64,000 nucleotides of DNA from assembly GCA_029261895.1 (NCBI GenBank), contig JAJDAK010000074.1, positions 38,975 through 102,974 on the forward strand, in the 5' to 3' direction. This stretch comes from Deltaproteobacteria bacterium. GTDB taxonomy: Bacteria > Myxococcota_A > UBA9160 > SZUA-336. The first letter of the stretch is position 1; each line of letters begins with the position of its first letter. Under the pieces are notes generated by a model that saw nothing but the letters and a program-made list of their open reading frames with translations, was not told the origin of the DNA and searched no databases. A program made the position numbers and the translations under genes. Shown here piece after piece: positions 49,928 to 59,785 of this stretch.

Positions 49928-51337
49928 CTAAAACTGGTGCGCGGGGTGGTCCCCTACACTGATGTCTACACCCAACCAGAACGACAGCGCGGAATCTTCT
50001 CGGAGATGATCCGCTTTGTCGTAGTTGGTTTGGAAACGGATCCGTGAAAACTCTGTGGGATAGAAGACGAGAAGCGGAGAAACTCGCAGGCGATCGTCAC
50101 GCAATGGATCCGTACTTCGAACCGTAGTCGAAGAGCCACTTCCCGCTGCATACTCGGCCCGCAACCCAGCGGCCCAGCGCTCACAGAAGCCCCAAAGCCC
50201 TTGAGCGACCACGCCCCAGTCCCGAAGCGTGGTCTCAGCCACACCGGGAGAGTTATCCACCTTGTAGGTACGATGTAGGGCTTCGCCCTCCAGGATGACG
50301 AAAGGCCATCCACGACGCTGATTTTCTGGGCGCCACTTGGCAACGAAATCCGCACCCACGATCGACGTCATACCGTCCTTCCCCGTGGAATTGGGCCCGT
50401 AGACCTTCGATACGCCGAACTGTGTGCTCCACGTATCGCTTAGATCAAATCCGTTCACCCAGCGGAGCAAATAGACCAGATCGTCCAGAGATCGAGTCTC
50501 ACGGCTCAAGAAAGTTGAACCACCCACGTTGGCATCGGTTGCGAGGAAACTCGTCATCGTCTCGCCGTTCGCGTTCTGTGCGCCGATATGAAGTTCCGAA
50601 AACCAAGGCAAGGGAACCAACCAACTTCCGCGTACTCCCGGCCCGCGCATGCCATCGCCGCCGAACATTCGAGTCAAGATGACGGGTTGATCCAAAAAGT
50701 TCCAAGCGTGCGGATGGGTAGGATTGATCCTGCCAAACTCAGTAAAGAACTGGCCTGCCTCCAGCTGCAGTCCGTAGGGCAGCGCTTGGGTAGTAACAAA
50801 CGCCTCCTCGAGCTCCACTTTGGTTTCCCCATTGGGGTCGATGAAGAAAAGCAGATGCGCCTCGGCGTTCAAGTAAGGATCAACAGCACCCAGAATCGAT
50901 AGCTCGGCTTGCTGCAATGTAAAACCACGCTTATGCGGGTCGTGCCCGCCTCCTTGAAGATCCTTGAGCATCGAGTCCCGCACAGTCGATGATCCTGCCG
51001 CAGCATTGATGCTGGCGCCGATCGCGGCAAGACGCGGTATTCCACGACGACCACCTTCTGGTCCCGATGCTTGCTTTCGATCCATGCCACGTTCGGTCGA
51101 GGTCTTTTCGATCTCCTGAACCGCTTGATCGAGTGGAGATGCGCTTACCGGAGGGACCCCCGCCGAAACCTGCGCTTGTATCGCAGCAATTTGTCGCAGT
51201 GCCACTTCGAGTTGTGCACGCATATCCGCGTTTTCTGACGCTAGTTCTTTAACTTCGCTTCTGAGTTCTTGAACCTCGCCTGCGGTTGCGACTGCAGCTA
51301 GCCATAGCCCGCAGAACACCCATAAGATCGATCTCAT
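49928..51337 (-). CDS. Outer-membrane beta-barrel protein of the zinc uptake operon
   Basis: Signal peptide, N-terminal coiled coil (EVQELRSEVKELASENADMRAQLE), barrel-like region QAELSILGAVDPYLNAEAHLLFFIDPNGETKVELEEAF. Confidence 0.7.
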   Translation of the reverse strand: MRSILWVFCGLWLAAVATAGEVQELRSEVKELASENADMRAQLEVALRQIAAIQAQVSAGVPPVSASPLDQAVQEIEKTSTERGMDRKQASGPEGGRRGIPRLAAIGASINAAAGSSTVRDSMLKDLQGGGHDPHKRGFTLQQAELSILGAVDPYLNAEAHLLFFIDPNGETKVELEEAFVTTQALPYGLQLEAGQFFTEFGRINPTHPHAWNFLDQPVILTRMFGGDGMRGPGVRGSWLVPLPWFSELHIGAQNANGETMTSFLATDANVGGSTFLSRETRSLDDLVYLLRWVNGFDLSDTWSTQFGVSKVYGPNSTGKDGMTSIVGADFVAKWRPENQRRGWPFVILEGEALHRTYKVDNSPGVAETTLRDWGVVAQGLWGFCERWAAGLRAEYAAGSGSSTTVRSTDPLRDDRLRVSPLLVFYPTEFSRIRFQTNYDKADHLREDSALSFWLGVDISVGDHPAHQF

Positions 51338-51410
51338 AAATCCGTCCTTCTGCGCACGCAGAACGTGTGCAAAACACTTCTGACTTCACTGGAATAAGTT
51401 TGGATTCGGA

Positions 51411-51704
51411 TTAGAGAGATGCGGGTGGGCCGCGTGGCGATGCGCTCGGGATGCGAAGGTCAAACGGAAGTACTTCCGCCTTTTCGAGCGTTGAGTAAAG
51501 CTCCAGAACTGTAGAATCAATCGGCTCCGCGACGGAAGCCGCTGGACCGCTTGACTGTCCAAGACCGACACAGACCACGCAATTTTTGCCACTCCCAGCA
51601 TCGGCAGCATCATCGTGGTGATGCCAGACACCAGCAAACAACTGCAGGGCGAGGGACAGAAGAATGAAGGCGGTGAGACCGCGGGCTGACCTCATTTGGG
51701 ACAT
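51411..51704 (-). CDS. Small DUF2946-like membrane/secreted protein with His and Cys motifs
   Basis: FILLSLALQLFAGVWHHHDDAADAGSGKNCVVCVGL; first gene of the znu-like operon; start uncertain (51734/51704/51695). Confidence 0.5.
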   Translation of the reverse strand: MSQMRSARGLTAFILLSLALQLFAGVWHHHDDAADAGSGKNCVVCVGLGQSSGPAASVAEPIDSTVLELYSTLEKAEVLPFDLRIPSASPRGPPASL

Positions 51705-51783
51705 CGTCTCAATCATAGACCTACATCGGTTCACTCAGCAACTGGCTTGCCAAGCCACCGATCTCTACTAAGGTTGGGTGCCG

Positions 51784-53139
51784 ATGTGGACACGACGCGA
51801 ATTCGTTCGAAACAGCACAGCACTTGCGGGTGCATTCAGCGCGACGCCCGTCTTTCGTGCATTCGCTGCAGACGTTGGCGTTCCGGAGGCACTCCCCTAC
51901 GGCGACGTCAAACCCACTAAAGATCGATCGACTGGGCTGAACTTGCTCGAATTACCCGATGGCTTCGACTACTGGAGCTTTGGCTGGGCGGGAGAACCCT
52001 TGTCAGCCGGATTGCCAACCCCACCCCGGCATGACGGCATGGCTGCCTTCCAGAAAGATAAACATCGGGTGGTGCTGATTCGCAATCATGAGATCGGTGG
52101 ACCCCTTGATCCGCTTCAACCCATGCTGAACTACGACGCGAAAGCCGGCGGCGGCACAACCACGTTGACTTTCAACACACGAACCCGTCAGGTTGAACAT
52201 AGTTATGTGAGCCTATCGGGCACGTTTCGAAACTGCGCCGGTGGCCCCACACCCTGGAATACCTGGCTCAGCTGCGAAGAAACCGTCGACGGGCCCGAGT
52301 CGCTCCCGGGTCTCGAAAAACCTCATGGCTTTGTGTTTGAAGTCCCACGTGATCGTCCAAGCTTGCCCATTCCTATTACTGAGATGGGTCGGTTTGTGCA
52401 CGAAGCTGCGGCAGTCGATCCCGGTACGGGTATCGTGTATCTCACCGAAGACCGATACACGGCTGGCTTCTACCGCTTCGTTCCAAACGAGCGATCACAA
52501 CTCGCCAAAGGCGGCAAGTTGGAGATGTTGGCGATCCGCGGCCACAAAGCATTTGAGACTCGAAAAGGTCTCCAAAACGGCGAAGAGTTCGAAGTGAGTT
52601 GGGTTCCGATCAACGATCCGACACGTGCACATGCCACTACAAACGTTGGTGATGCACTGGGTGTGTACGCACAGGGTACGGAATTGGGCGCGGCGACATT
52701 CGCGCGACTTGAAGGCGCTTGGTACGCCGGGGGAAAGATCTACTTCACTGCCACTACGGGCGGCGAGGGCATGCACGGGCAGATCTGGAGCTACGTGCCT
52801 TCGGAGGAACGACTTCGCTTGATCTATGAATCACCGTCACGATCCCAACTCGACAACCCTGACAACCTCACCATTTCACCCAGAAACGGCGTGCTGCTCT
52901 GTGAAGACAACGGCCGCGATATTCGACTCCAGGGCATCACGGCTGCCGGCAAACCATTTGTATTCGCACGTAATAACACGGTGTTAAACGGCGAGGTACA
53001 GGGTATTCAGGGTGACTTTCGACGCGCAGAGTTTGCGGGCGCAACATTCAGTCCCGACGGCCGCTGGCTCTTCGTGAACATACAAACACCGGGGATCTCA
53101 TTCGCCATTCGCGGGCCGTGGGCGTCCGGTCCCCTGTAG
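51784..53139 (+). CDS. PhoX-like (DUF839) Tat-exported protein
   Basis: Tat motif TRREFVRN; LPDGFDYWSFGWAGEP; TWLSCEETVDGPESL; NPDNLTISPRNGVLLCEDN. Confidence 0.85.
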   Translation: MWTRREFVRNSTALAGAFSATPVFRAFAADVGVPEALPYGDVKPTKDRSTGLNLLELPDGFDYWSFGWAGEPLSAGLPTPPRHDGMAAFQKDKHRVVLIRNHEIGGPLDPLQPMLNYDAKAGGGTTTLTFNTRTRQVEHSYVSLSGTFRNCAGGPTPWNTWLSCEETVDGPESLPGLEKPHGFVFEVPRDRPSLPIPITEMGRFVHEAAAVDPGTGIVYLTEDRYTAGFYRFVPNERSQLAKGGKLEMLAIRGHKAFETRKGLQNGEEFEVSWVPINDPTRAHATTNVGDALGVYAQGTELGAATFARLEGAWYAGGKIYFTATTGGEGMHGQIWSYVPSEERLRLIYESPSRSQLDNPDNLTISPRNGVLLCEDNGRDIRLQGITAAGKPFVFARNNTVLNGEVQGIQGDFRRAEFAGATFSPDGRWLFVNIQTPGISFAIRGPWASGPL

Positions 53140-53241
53140 GCGTGGCGGCCCGGTGCCATTCCTGTGACATTCCCAAGGCCTCCCGCGAAAGGGCCCTATG
53201 AACATGCCATCGGACTGCATGGGCTGTTATGATGTCGGGAA

Positions 53242-53925
53242 ATGAGTGCTCGTATTCTAGTAGTGGATGACGAGCCGGACCTGCTCGAACTGGTTCGCTT
53301 CAACCTGAGCCAAAATGGATATCAGGTAGACACCGCCAGCTCGGTAAACGAAGCGCTCGAGCGGTTACGACTCTCACCTCCTGACCTCCTAATATTGGAT
53401 CTAATGTTGCCGGATTTTCCGGGAACGGATCTGTGTCGCCGCATTCGCGGGGACCAACGCTTGGCAGAGCTTCCCATCATCATGCTGACGGCGAGATCAG
53501 CGGAAGTCGATCGTGTCGTTGGCCTCGAGCTCGGCGCGGACGACTACGTCACCAAGCCTTTCAGCCCGCGTGAACTCAGCCTGCGCGTGAAAGCTGTTCT
53601 GCGACGCCGCAATGTTCCCACTACCGAAAAAACCCCGCTCTCCCACGGATCACTCCGCCTGGACCCGAGTTCCTACCGTTGCTACGTAGATGAAACAGAA
53701 GTCGGGCTCACTGCAAAGGAATTTCGTTTGTTGGAATCTCTGATGTCGCGACCGGGCCGCGTGATGACTCGAGAACATCTACTCGATGAGGTTTGGGGCT
53801 CAGATATCACGGTGACATCGCGAACCATTGATACCCATCTCAAGCGGTTGCGCGAAAAGCTTGGCACCGGAGGAAACTTGATCGAAACGGTCCGGGGTGT
53901 AGGCTACCGATTCGCAACCACCTAG
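53242..53925 (+). CDS. phoB: Phosphate regulon response regulator PhoB
   Basis: Receiver (ILVVDDEPDLLELVRFNL, LILDLMLPDFPG, GADDYVTKPFSPREL) plus OmpR-type wHTH; upstream of phoR. Confidence 0.92.
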   Translation: MSARILVVDDEPDLLELVRFNLSQNGYQVDTASSVNEALERLRLSPPDLLILDLMLPDFPGTDLCRRIRGDQRLAELPIIMLTARSAEVDRVVGLELGADDYVTKPFSPRELSLRVKAVLRRRNVPTTEKTPLSHGSLRLDPSSYRCYVDETEVGLTAKEFRLLESLMSRPGRVMTREHLLDEVWGSDITVTSRTIDTHLKRLREKLGTGGNLIETVRGVGYRFATT

Positions 53926-53934
53926 GACCTGGCC

Positions 53935-55701
53935 ATGCCAAAGATCCAACTGAAGCTGGTCGCACTGATTGCAGGCTTGGTCTGCATCGTCGTCGCCACC
54001 TCGGGCTACTTCGCGGAGCGCGGTTTGCGCGAACGCGAACTCGCGCGAATCAAACAATCGCTTGATTATCAGACTGAGCTTGTCATGCAGCTCGTAGACG
54101 GGATTCCATTCGATACCACAAAGAGCGCCGCTCTCTCCGAAATCGTGCGGCGTGCGCAAGAGGCGACCAATGCCCGGGTCACGTTAGTCAATCTCAGTGG
54201 CGAAGTTGTCGCCGACTCCGATATCGCGGTCGAAGAACTCGCCCTACTGGATAACCACAGCAATCGGCCCGAGATTCGCTCCGCGATCGCGGGCGGCACG
54301 GGGACCAGCACTCGACTCAGTGCAACCGTCGGCCGCCCCCTGCTCTACTACGCTAAACTTCTTCCCGATCCTAAGATCGGCATCGTTCGACTCTCGGTCG
54401 ACCTCAGCACAGTCGAAACTTTGGTGTCCGGACTGCGGCGAGAATTGATTGGTGGAGCATTGGTGAGTTTCCTCGCAGCCGCTGTGTTGACCGTGCTTTT
54501 ATCCGGACTGATGATTCGCCCGCTCCAGGAGATTCGAAGCACGCTACGCGCAATGGCCGGTGGCCAACTGTCTAGGCGCCTAGAACCCACGTCCGAAGAC
54601 GAATTGGCCGAGATCGCGTACTCGATCAACAACATGGCCGCAGAACTCGAGCGACGCCTCAGCCAACTGACACATGACAAAGAACAATTGCGCGCCGTGC
54701 TCCAAGGCATGATGGAAGGCGTATTGGTCACTGATCCCGCGGGTCGCATCGTCTTAGCCAACGCACGCTTCCACGAACTATTTTCGCTTCATGGCAACGC
54801 GGAAGGACAGTTGCTCTTAGAAGTACTGCGACTCGCAGAAGTTGACGATGTATTGTGTGCCGCTGGCAAAGCTAACGCGCCAGTCGAAACTGAAATCGAG
54901 TTCGGCAGCAGCGGTCGAGTTATCCGCGTCTACGCGGTACGAGTTCATACCGAGGACAGCGATCCGGGAATCGTGACAGTGTTTCATGACATGACTGACA
55001 TTCGCAGACTCGAAGCAGTACGGCGCGACTTCGTAGCAAATGCGTCGCACGAATTGAAAACGCCCCTGACTGCGATTCTTGGTTTCGCGGAGACGTTGCT
55101 CTCGAGTAATATTTCCCCTCAAGCCACGCGCTCACAACTCGAGATTATTAGGAATCACTCTTTGCGGCTCGGCCAGTTGGTGGAAGATCTATTGGAACTT
55201 TCCCGAACAGAGAGTCGCAATATCAGCTTGGAGCTAACCGCCGTCGACGTCGCAAGCGTCGCAAACACCGTTCTCCAAGGCCTTGCACCGAAACTCACAG
55301 AGAGATCGATCGATGCAAAAGTCACTCAAAAAAGCGAGGTCTTGGCCCATGCCGACATCAGTGCGGTCGAGCATATCCTGACCAACCTTTTGGACAACGC
55401 GATAAAATACACAGACCCCGGTGGCCATGTGAATGTCGAGGTTCACGCAGAAGGCGGCAGTGTAGTGGTTGAAGTGACGGATACCGGAATCGGCATTCCC
55501 GAATCGGACAGGTCTCGGATCTTCGAGCGATTCTATCGAGTTGATAAAGCCCGCTCCCGAGCGCTTGGGGGCACTGGCCTCGGACTTGCGATCGTAAAAC
55601 ACCTCGTGCAGTCGATGGACGGTGATATTCAGGTCGAAAGTCAGCTGGGAAACGGTTCGAAATTCGTTTTTACGCTGCCTACGCATCCCCACACCCTCTA
55701 A
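53935..55701 (+). CDS. phoR: Phosphate regulon sensor histidine kinase PhoR
   Basis: TM/HAMP/PAS followed by FVANASHELKTPLTAILGFAETLL and GTGLGLAIVKHLV. Confidence 0.92.
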   Translation: MPKIQLKLVALIAGLVCIVVATSGYFAERGLRERELARIKQSLDYQTELVMQLVDGIPFDTTKSAALSEIVRRAQEATNARVTLVNLSGEVVADSDIAVEELALLDNHSNRPEIRSAIAGGTGTSTRLSATVGRPLLYYAKLLPDPKIGIVRLSVDLSTVETLVSGLRRELIGGALVSFLAAAVLTVLLSGLMIRPLQEIRSTLRAMAGGQLSRRLEPTSEDELAEIAYSINNMAAELERRLSQLTHDKEQLRAVLQGMMEGVLVTDPAGRIVLANARFHELFSLHGNAEGQLLLEVLRLAEVDDVLCAAGKANAPVETEIEFGSSGRVIRVYAVRVHTEDSDPGIVTVFHDMTDIRRLEAVRRDFVANASHELKTPLTAILGFAETLLSSNISPQATRSQLEIIRNHSLRLGQLVEDLLELSRTESRNISLELTAVDVASVANTVLQGLAPKLTERSIDAKVTQKSEVLAHADISAVEHILTNLLDNAIKYTDPGGHVNVEVHAEGGSVVVEVTDTGIGIPESDRSRIFERFYRVDKARSRALGGTGLGLAIVKHLVQSMDGDIQVESQLGNGSKFVFTLPTHPHTL

Positions 55702-55730
55702 TTCGATACCACCGAGTCTTCTTCATGTAT

Positions 55731-55748
55731 TTGTAACCATACTGTCAC
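55731..55748 (+). promoter_or_regulatory. Candidate Pho box upstream of porin
   Basis: TTGTAAC-CATA-CTGTCAC: two 7-mers at 11-bp period resembling CTGTCAT-N4-CTGTCAT. Confidence 0.65.
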
Positions 55749-55809
55749 CTGTTTCACAAACGCGACGGCAATGCTATCTCCGTAATTTTAATTACAGGGA
55801 GATGGGCAT

Positions 55810-57159
55810 ATGCTCAAAATCGTACGAGAGGGACCCACTTGGGGGATATTCCTCTCTCTTTTAATCATTGCGGGAACGGTGTTTCCAAACGTCAGCGCTG
55901 CAGCAGAAAACGATGCCGTAGAGGGGATTCTTGATGCTCTCTTGGACGAGGGCGTCATCGACGAAGGGAGACACGCGAAACTACTCACAAGGCATATCGA
56001 AGAGCGGGAAAATAGCGAGAAGGACGTCGCGTCAGGATCCATTTTGGGCGGCGCGGCACTGACCGAAGGTTGGTCATGGAACGGCGACTTTCGAGCTCGC
56101 GTGGAAGATTTCCAGTACGACCACGACAAACTCGGCGTCGAAACGCGTGATCGGACCCGCTTTCGCTATCGGTTGCGCTTCGGTTTCGCGAAGCAGATCC
56201 ATGACTGGCTAAGCGTAAATGTTCGACTCGCATCGGGGGTTGGTGATCATCGAAGCACCAATCAGACGATTGGAGACGACGAGAACTTCGACCCAGACGA
56301 TATCTTCATCGACCGAGCTTTCCTCGAGTTCACGCCCGACTGTAACTGTGACGACCTCAGCTACGAGATCACCGCGGGGAAGGTACCCAATCCATTCATG
56401 TGGAAGAACACGCGTGATCTGATTGTCTGGGACAGCGATATCAATCCCGAAGGGATCTCCGCTACTGCGACCTACAAACCAGCGGAGGCAACGACACTTT
56501 TCGCAACCTTGGCGGCCTTCATCGTTGATGAAAACTCGGCCGGGTCGGACCCGAAGGTCGTCGGCTTGCAACTCGGCGGGCAGACGAAACTCAGTGATAC
56601 GGTTGAAGTCGGCGGGCGGGCCTCGGGCTATCAATGGACTTCTCTCGACAGCATGTTCATCACAACCGCAGCCACGGGTGGCAACATCAGTAACGGCTTC
56701 GGTTCGCATGCAAAAATCGGAGAAACGAGTGCTTACGCGGTGTTTTCCTGTTGGGACGCATGGCCCGTACGACTCTGGGGCACATTCGTCCGCAATTTCT
56801 CGGCAGATAACGCGACCATTGGTCTCTTTCCGATTGACCAGGAGAGTGATGCACATGGCTTCGGTATCGAGGTTGGCAGCTCAAAGAAGTATGTGAAGCT
56901 GGGCCTGGGCTACTACAGTGTGGAAGCCAACGCTGTGATCGCAAGCTTCACCGACAGCGATCTCTTCGACGGGTTTACCAACCGTCATGGTTGGACACTC
57001 TACGGATCGAAGAAACTCACCAAGAATACCGAGGTAAAGGCAAGCTTCTTCGATAGTAACGACATCCAAACCGAAGGCGTTGCTGCGGGACCCTATGCGA
57101 CATCGATTAGCGCTGCGGACCGCAAACGCGCACGACTCGACTTCGTCGTAAAGTACTAG
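55810..57159 (+). CDS. Putative porin (phosphate-regulated)
   Basis: Signal peptide; RFRYRLRFGFAKQIHDWLSVNVRLASGVGDHRSTNQT; ends in aromatic-rich barrel strand RARLDFVVKY. Confidence 0.82.
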   Translation: MLKIVREGPTWGIFLSLLIIAGTVFPNVSAAAENDAVEGILDALLDEGVIDEGRHAKLLTRHIEERENSEKDVASGSILGGAALTEGWSWNGDFRARVEDFQYDHDKLGVETRDRTRFRYRLRFGFAKQIHDWLSVNVRLASGVGDHRSTNQTIGDDENFDPDDIFIDRAFLEFTPDCNCDDLSYEITAGKVPNPFMWKNTRDLIVWDSDINPEGISATATYKPAEATTLFATLAAFIVDENSAGSDPKVVGLQLGGQTKLSDTVEVGGRASGYQWTSLDSMFITTAATGGNISNGFGSHAKIGETSAYAVFSCWDAWPVRLWGTFVRNFSADNATIGLFPIDQESDAHGFGIEVGSSKKYVKLGLGYYSVEANAVIASFTDSDLFDGFTNRHGWTLYGSKKLTKNTEVKASFFDSNDIQTEGVAAGPYATSISAADRKRARLDFVVKY

Positions 57160-57186
57160 ACAGGCGAACCATACCCATCGCCAAAG

Positions 57187-57219
57187 TAGGCCCTCCGGTG
57201 TCCTCCACCGGAGGGCCTA
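57187..57219 (+). terminator. Strong hairpin after porin gene (terminator-like)
   Basis: TAGGCCCTCCGGTG-TCCTC-CACCGGAGGGCCTA: perfect 14-bp stem, 5-nt loop; no T-tract. Confidence 0.65.
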
Positions 57220-57353
57220 ATGCAATAAATGGGGATAGCTGCAATTAATGGGGACGGTCCTTAAAAAGTTGCATGTCTTGGCAATTGGCCAAGACATGAA
57301 ACTTTTTAAGGACCGTCCCCATTAATTGCAGCTATCCCCATTTATTGCATTAG
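57217..57353. repeat. 137-bp near-perfect palindrome (REP/MITE-like)
   Basis: CTAATGCAATAAATGGGGATAGCTGCAATTAATGGGGACGGTCCTTAAAAAGTT(G)CATGTCTTGGC-AATTG-GCCAAGACATG(A)AACTTTTT... centred at 57285; one mismatch (57271/57299). Confidence 0.95.
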
Positions 57354-58168
57354 CCGAAACGGCCGGAAATATAATCTTCGGTCTGTTTCTCAGATGGGTT
57401 CACAAAAAGCTGACCGGTCTCACCGAATTCAACCCGTTCTCCGAGATACATGAACGCCGTATAGTCGGATGCACGGGCCGCCTGTTGCATGTTGTGGGTC
57501 ACGATCAACAGCGTGTAGCGCTCTTTCAGCTCCTGCATTAACTCCTCGATCTTAGCCGTCGCGATCGGATCCAGCGCGGAACATGGTTCGTCGAGGAGAA
57601 TCACCTCGGGCTCCACTGCAATCGCTCGTGCAATGCACAAACGCTGCTGTTGCCCCCCCGACATGCCAAGCGCACTTTCGTGGAGACGATCTTTCACCTC
57701 GTCCCAAAGTCCCGCGCGAACCAGACTGCGCTCGACAACCTCCTCCAACTCGCGCTTGCGATTCATCCCGTGAATACGACAGCCGTAGGCAACATTCTCG
57801 AAGATCGACTTGGGAAACGGATTCGATTTTTGAAATACCATGCCGATTTGACGACGCAAACCGTTGACGTCGACTTCCGGGTCAAAGATGCTACTTCCGT
57901 GAAAGCGGATATCACCTTCAATTCTCACGCCATCGACCAAATCGTTGAGGCGATTGAAGCAACGTAGTAACGTTGATTTTCCACAGCCCGAGGGACCGAT
58001 CAACGCGGTAATACGGCGTTCGGGGATGCTTAGAGAGATCTCTTTCAGCGCTTGAGACGCCCCGTACCAGAGCGAGAGCGACTCAGCAGCAAGGATGGGT
58101 TTCTCCAAAACAGTCTCCAAGTCCCTATGATTGTGCAGTTGCGGATCTCGTTCCAGTTTGGAATTCAT
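57350..58168 (-). CDS. pstB: Phosphate ABC transporter ATPase PstB
   Basis: [86 protein letters not shown]. Confidence 0.96.
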   Translation of the reverse strand: MNSKLERDPQLHNHRDLETVLEKPILAAESLSLWYGASQALKEISLSIPERRITALIGPSGCGKSTLLRCFNRLNDLVDGVRIEGDIRFHGSSIFDPEVDVNGLRRQIGMVFQKSNPFPKSIFENVAYGCRIHGMNRKRELEEVVERSLVRAGLWDEVKDRLHESALGMSGGQQQRLCIARAIAVEPEVILLDEPCSALDPIATAKIEELMQELKERYTLLIVTHNMQQAARASDYTAFMYLGERVEFGETGQLFVNPSEKQTEDYISGRFG

Positions 58169-58177
58169 GATCCTACC

Positions 58178-59773
58178 TCAGACCGCGCTCGCCGCGTACT
58201 TTCGTCGCAGGCGGTTCCGTAAAAGAATAGCGATGAGATTGGTGGCTAAGACGACCAGTATCAACACCAGTGCTGTAGCGAAAACCATTGGCTTCACGGC
58301 TTCAACATTTGGACTTTGAAAACCCACATCGAAGATATGAAAGCCCAGGTGCATAAACTTTCGTTCGAGATGAACGAATGGGAAATTACCATCGACCGGA
58401 AGGGTCGGAGCCAACTTCACCATTCCCACAATCATCAACGGCGCAACCTCTCCTGCCGCGCGCGCCATCGCCAGAATGAGGCCCGTAAGAATGCCGGGCA
58501 TTGCTGCAGGAACCACGACACGCCAAAGGGTCTCGAATCGTGTCGCACCGAGCGCACGCGAACCTTGGCGGGCCGCTTGGGGAACCGCCGCGAGACCTTC
58601 TTCGGTCGCAACAATCACCACGGGGACAGTGAGCAGCGCCAAAGTTAGGCTCGCCCATAGGATACCACCGGTACCGAAGGTCGGATTCGGCAACGACTCG
58701 GGATAGAAAAGTCGATCGATGCTGCCACCCATCAAGTAAACAAAAAATCCGAGACCGAAGACACCAAAAACAATCGAGGGCACACCCGCAAGGTTATTCA
58801 CTGCAATGCGCACAACGCGAACCGCAAGACCTTCCTTCGCATACTCGCGTAGATAGATCGCAGCGAGTACACCGAACGGTACAACAACGATAGACATGAT
58901 GAAAACCATCATCACCGTTCCGAAAATGGCCGGAAAAACTCCACCCTCGGTGTTGGACTCGCGTGATTCAGCGGTCAGAAACTCGCCGATGCGCGACGCG
59001 TAAAGTCCAATGGCATCCACCGCCGAAAGAACATTGGGCTGTACAAGGCGAATTACATGGCCGAGCACAATCGCTCGTTCGATACCATCGGCTGTTTCCA
59101 GGACCAGTCGCTCGGACTCGAATTCCGCATTGAGCGACTCAAGCTTCGTCACAAGACGATCGTATCGGTATTGCTGCGCGTCCAGCTGGCTTTCGAGTTC
59201 TGCGCGCGCCGCCGAATCACCTCCGCCCAGCTCAACGCGTCGAAGTGTAAGACGAAGTTTTTCGATCTGGAAGTTCACATCTCCGATCTCGTCCTTTTCG
59301 ATCTCGTGAATCCGCTGAAGTTGACGACTCTTTTCTGCATGAACGGAACCGAAACGCCGCATGACTGCCGCACTACCCTCTGCCAAGATTCGATCCCCGT
59401 GACGAATCGCAACGGGGTAGCCGTAAAAATTCCCCCACTCGGAACGTTCCACCAGCACTGCATTAACAGGTATTGTTTGTACCTCGACCTGGCGCTCGTC
59501 CACCCAGATGAAGTCGGTTCCAGATACATCCCGGTTTCCGACTTTCAAACGAACACGCGTGCCAGCGTCGGGATTCGACTCGCGGTTCCAAATTTCACCG
59601 AGATACACGCGGCCGTCATTTAGCTTCAGTTCGATTAGATCCTTCTGCCAGAAATGACCCAATCCCTTTGCTGCGATGAGCACGATGACGGCGATCACGA
59701 AAATGATATCCAACGCGAGCGCACCCGCGGTCAAGAACGTCAAGCTATCGCCGATCAACTTTCGCCGCGTCAT
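58178..59773 (-). CDS. pstA: Phosphate ABC transporter permease PstA, large N-terminal extension (DUF3333-like)
   Basis: C-terminal permease core (LAAIYLREYAKEGLAVRVVRIAVNNLAGVPSIVFGVFGLGFFVY); N-terminal extension with a coiled-coil segment. Confidence 0.92.
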   Translation of the reverse strand: MTRRKLIGDSLTFLTAGALALDIIFVIAVIVLIAAKGLGHFWQKDLIELKLNDGRVYLGEIWNRESNPDAGTRVRLKVGNRDVSGTDFIWVDERQVEVQTIPVNAVLVERSEWGNFYGYPVAIRHGDRILAEGSAAVMRRFGSVHAEKSRQLQRIHEIEKDEIGDVNFQIEKLRLTLRRVELGGGDSAARAELESQLDAQQYRYDRLVTKLESLNAEFESERLVLETADGIERAIVLGHVIRLVQPNVLSAVDAIGLYASRIGEFLTAESRESNTEGGVFPAIFGTVMMVFIMSIVVVPFGVLAAIYLREYAKEGLAVRVVRIAVNNLAGVPSIVFGVFGLGFFVYLMGGSIDRLFYPESLPNPTFGTGGILWASLTLALLTVPVVIVATEEGLAAVPQAARQGSRALGATRFETLWRVVVPAAMPGILTGLILAMARAAGEVAPLMIVGMVKLAPTLPVDGNFPFVHLERKFMHLGFHIFDVGFQSPNVEAVKPMVFATALVLILVVLATNLIAILLRNRLRRKYAASAV

Positions 59774-59785
59774 CGTCCGTACATC

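Noticed and set aside
53165-53241. Short inverted elements (CATGC...GCATG) upstream of phoB considered as a PhoB autoregulatory site or terminator
   Set aside because: Five-base arms only, no 11-bp Pho-box periodicity; likely chance.
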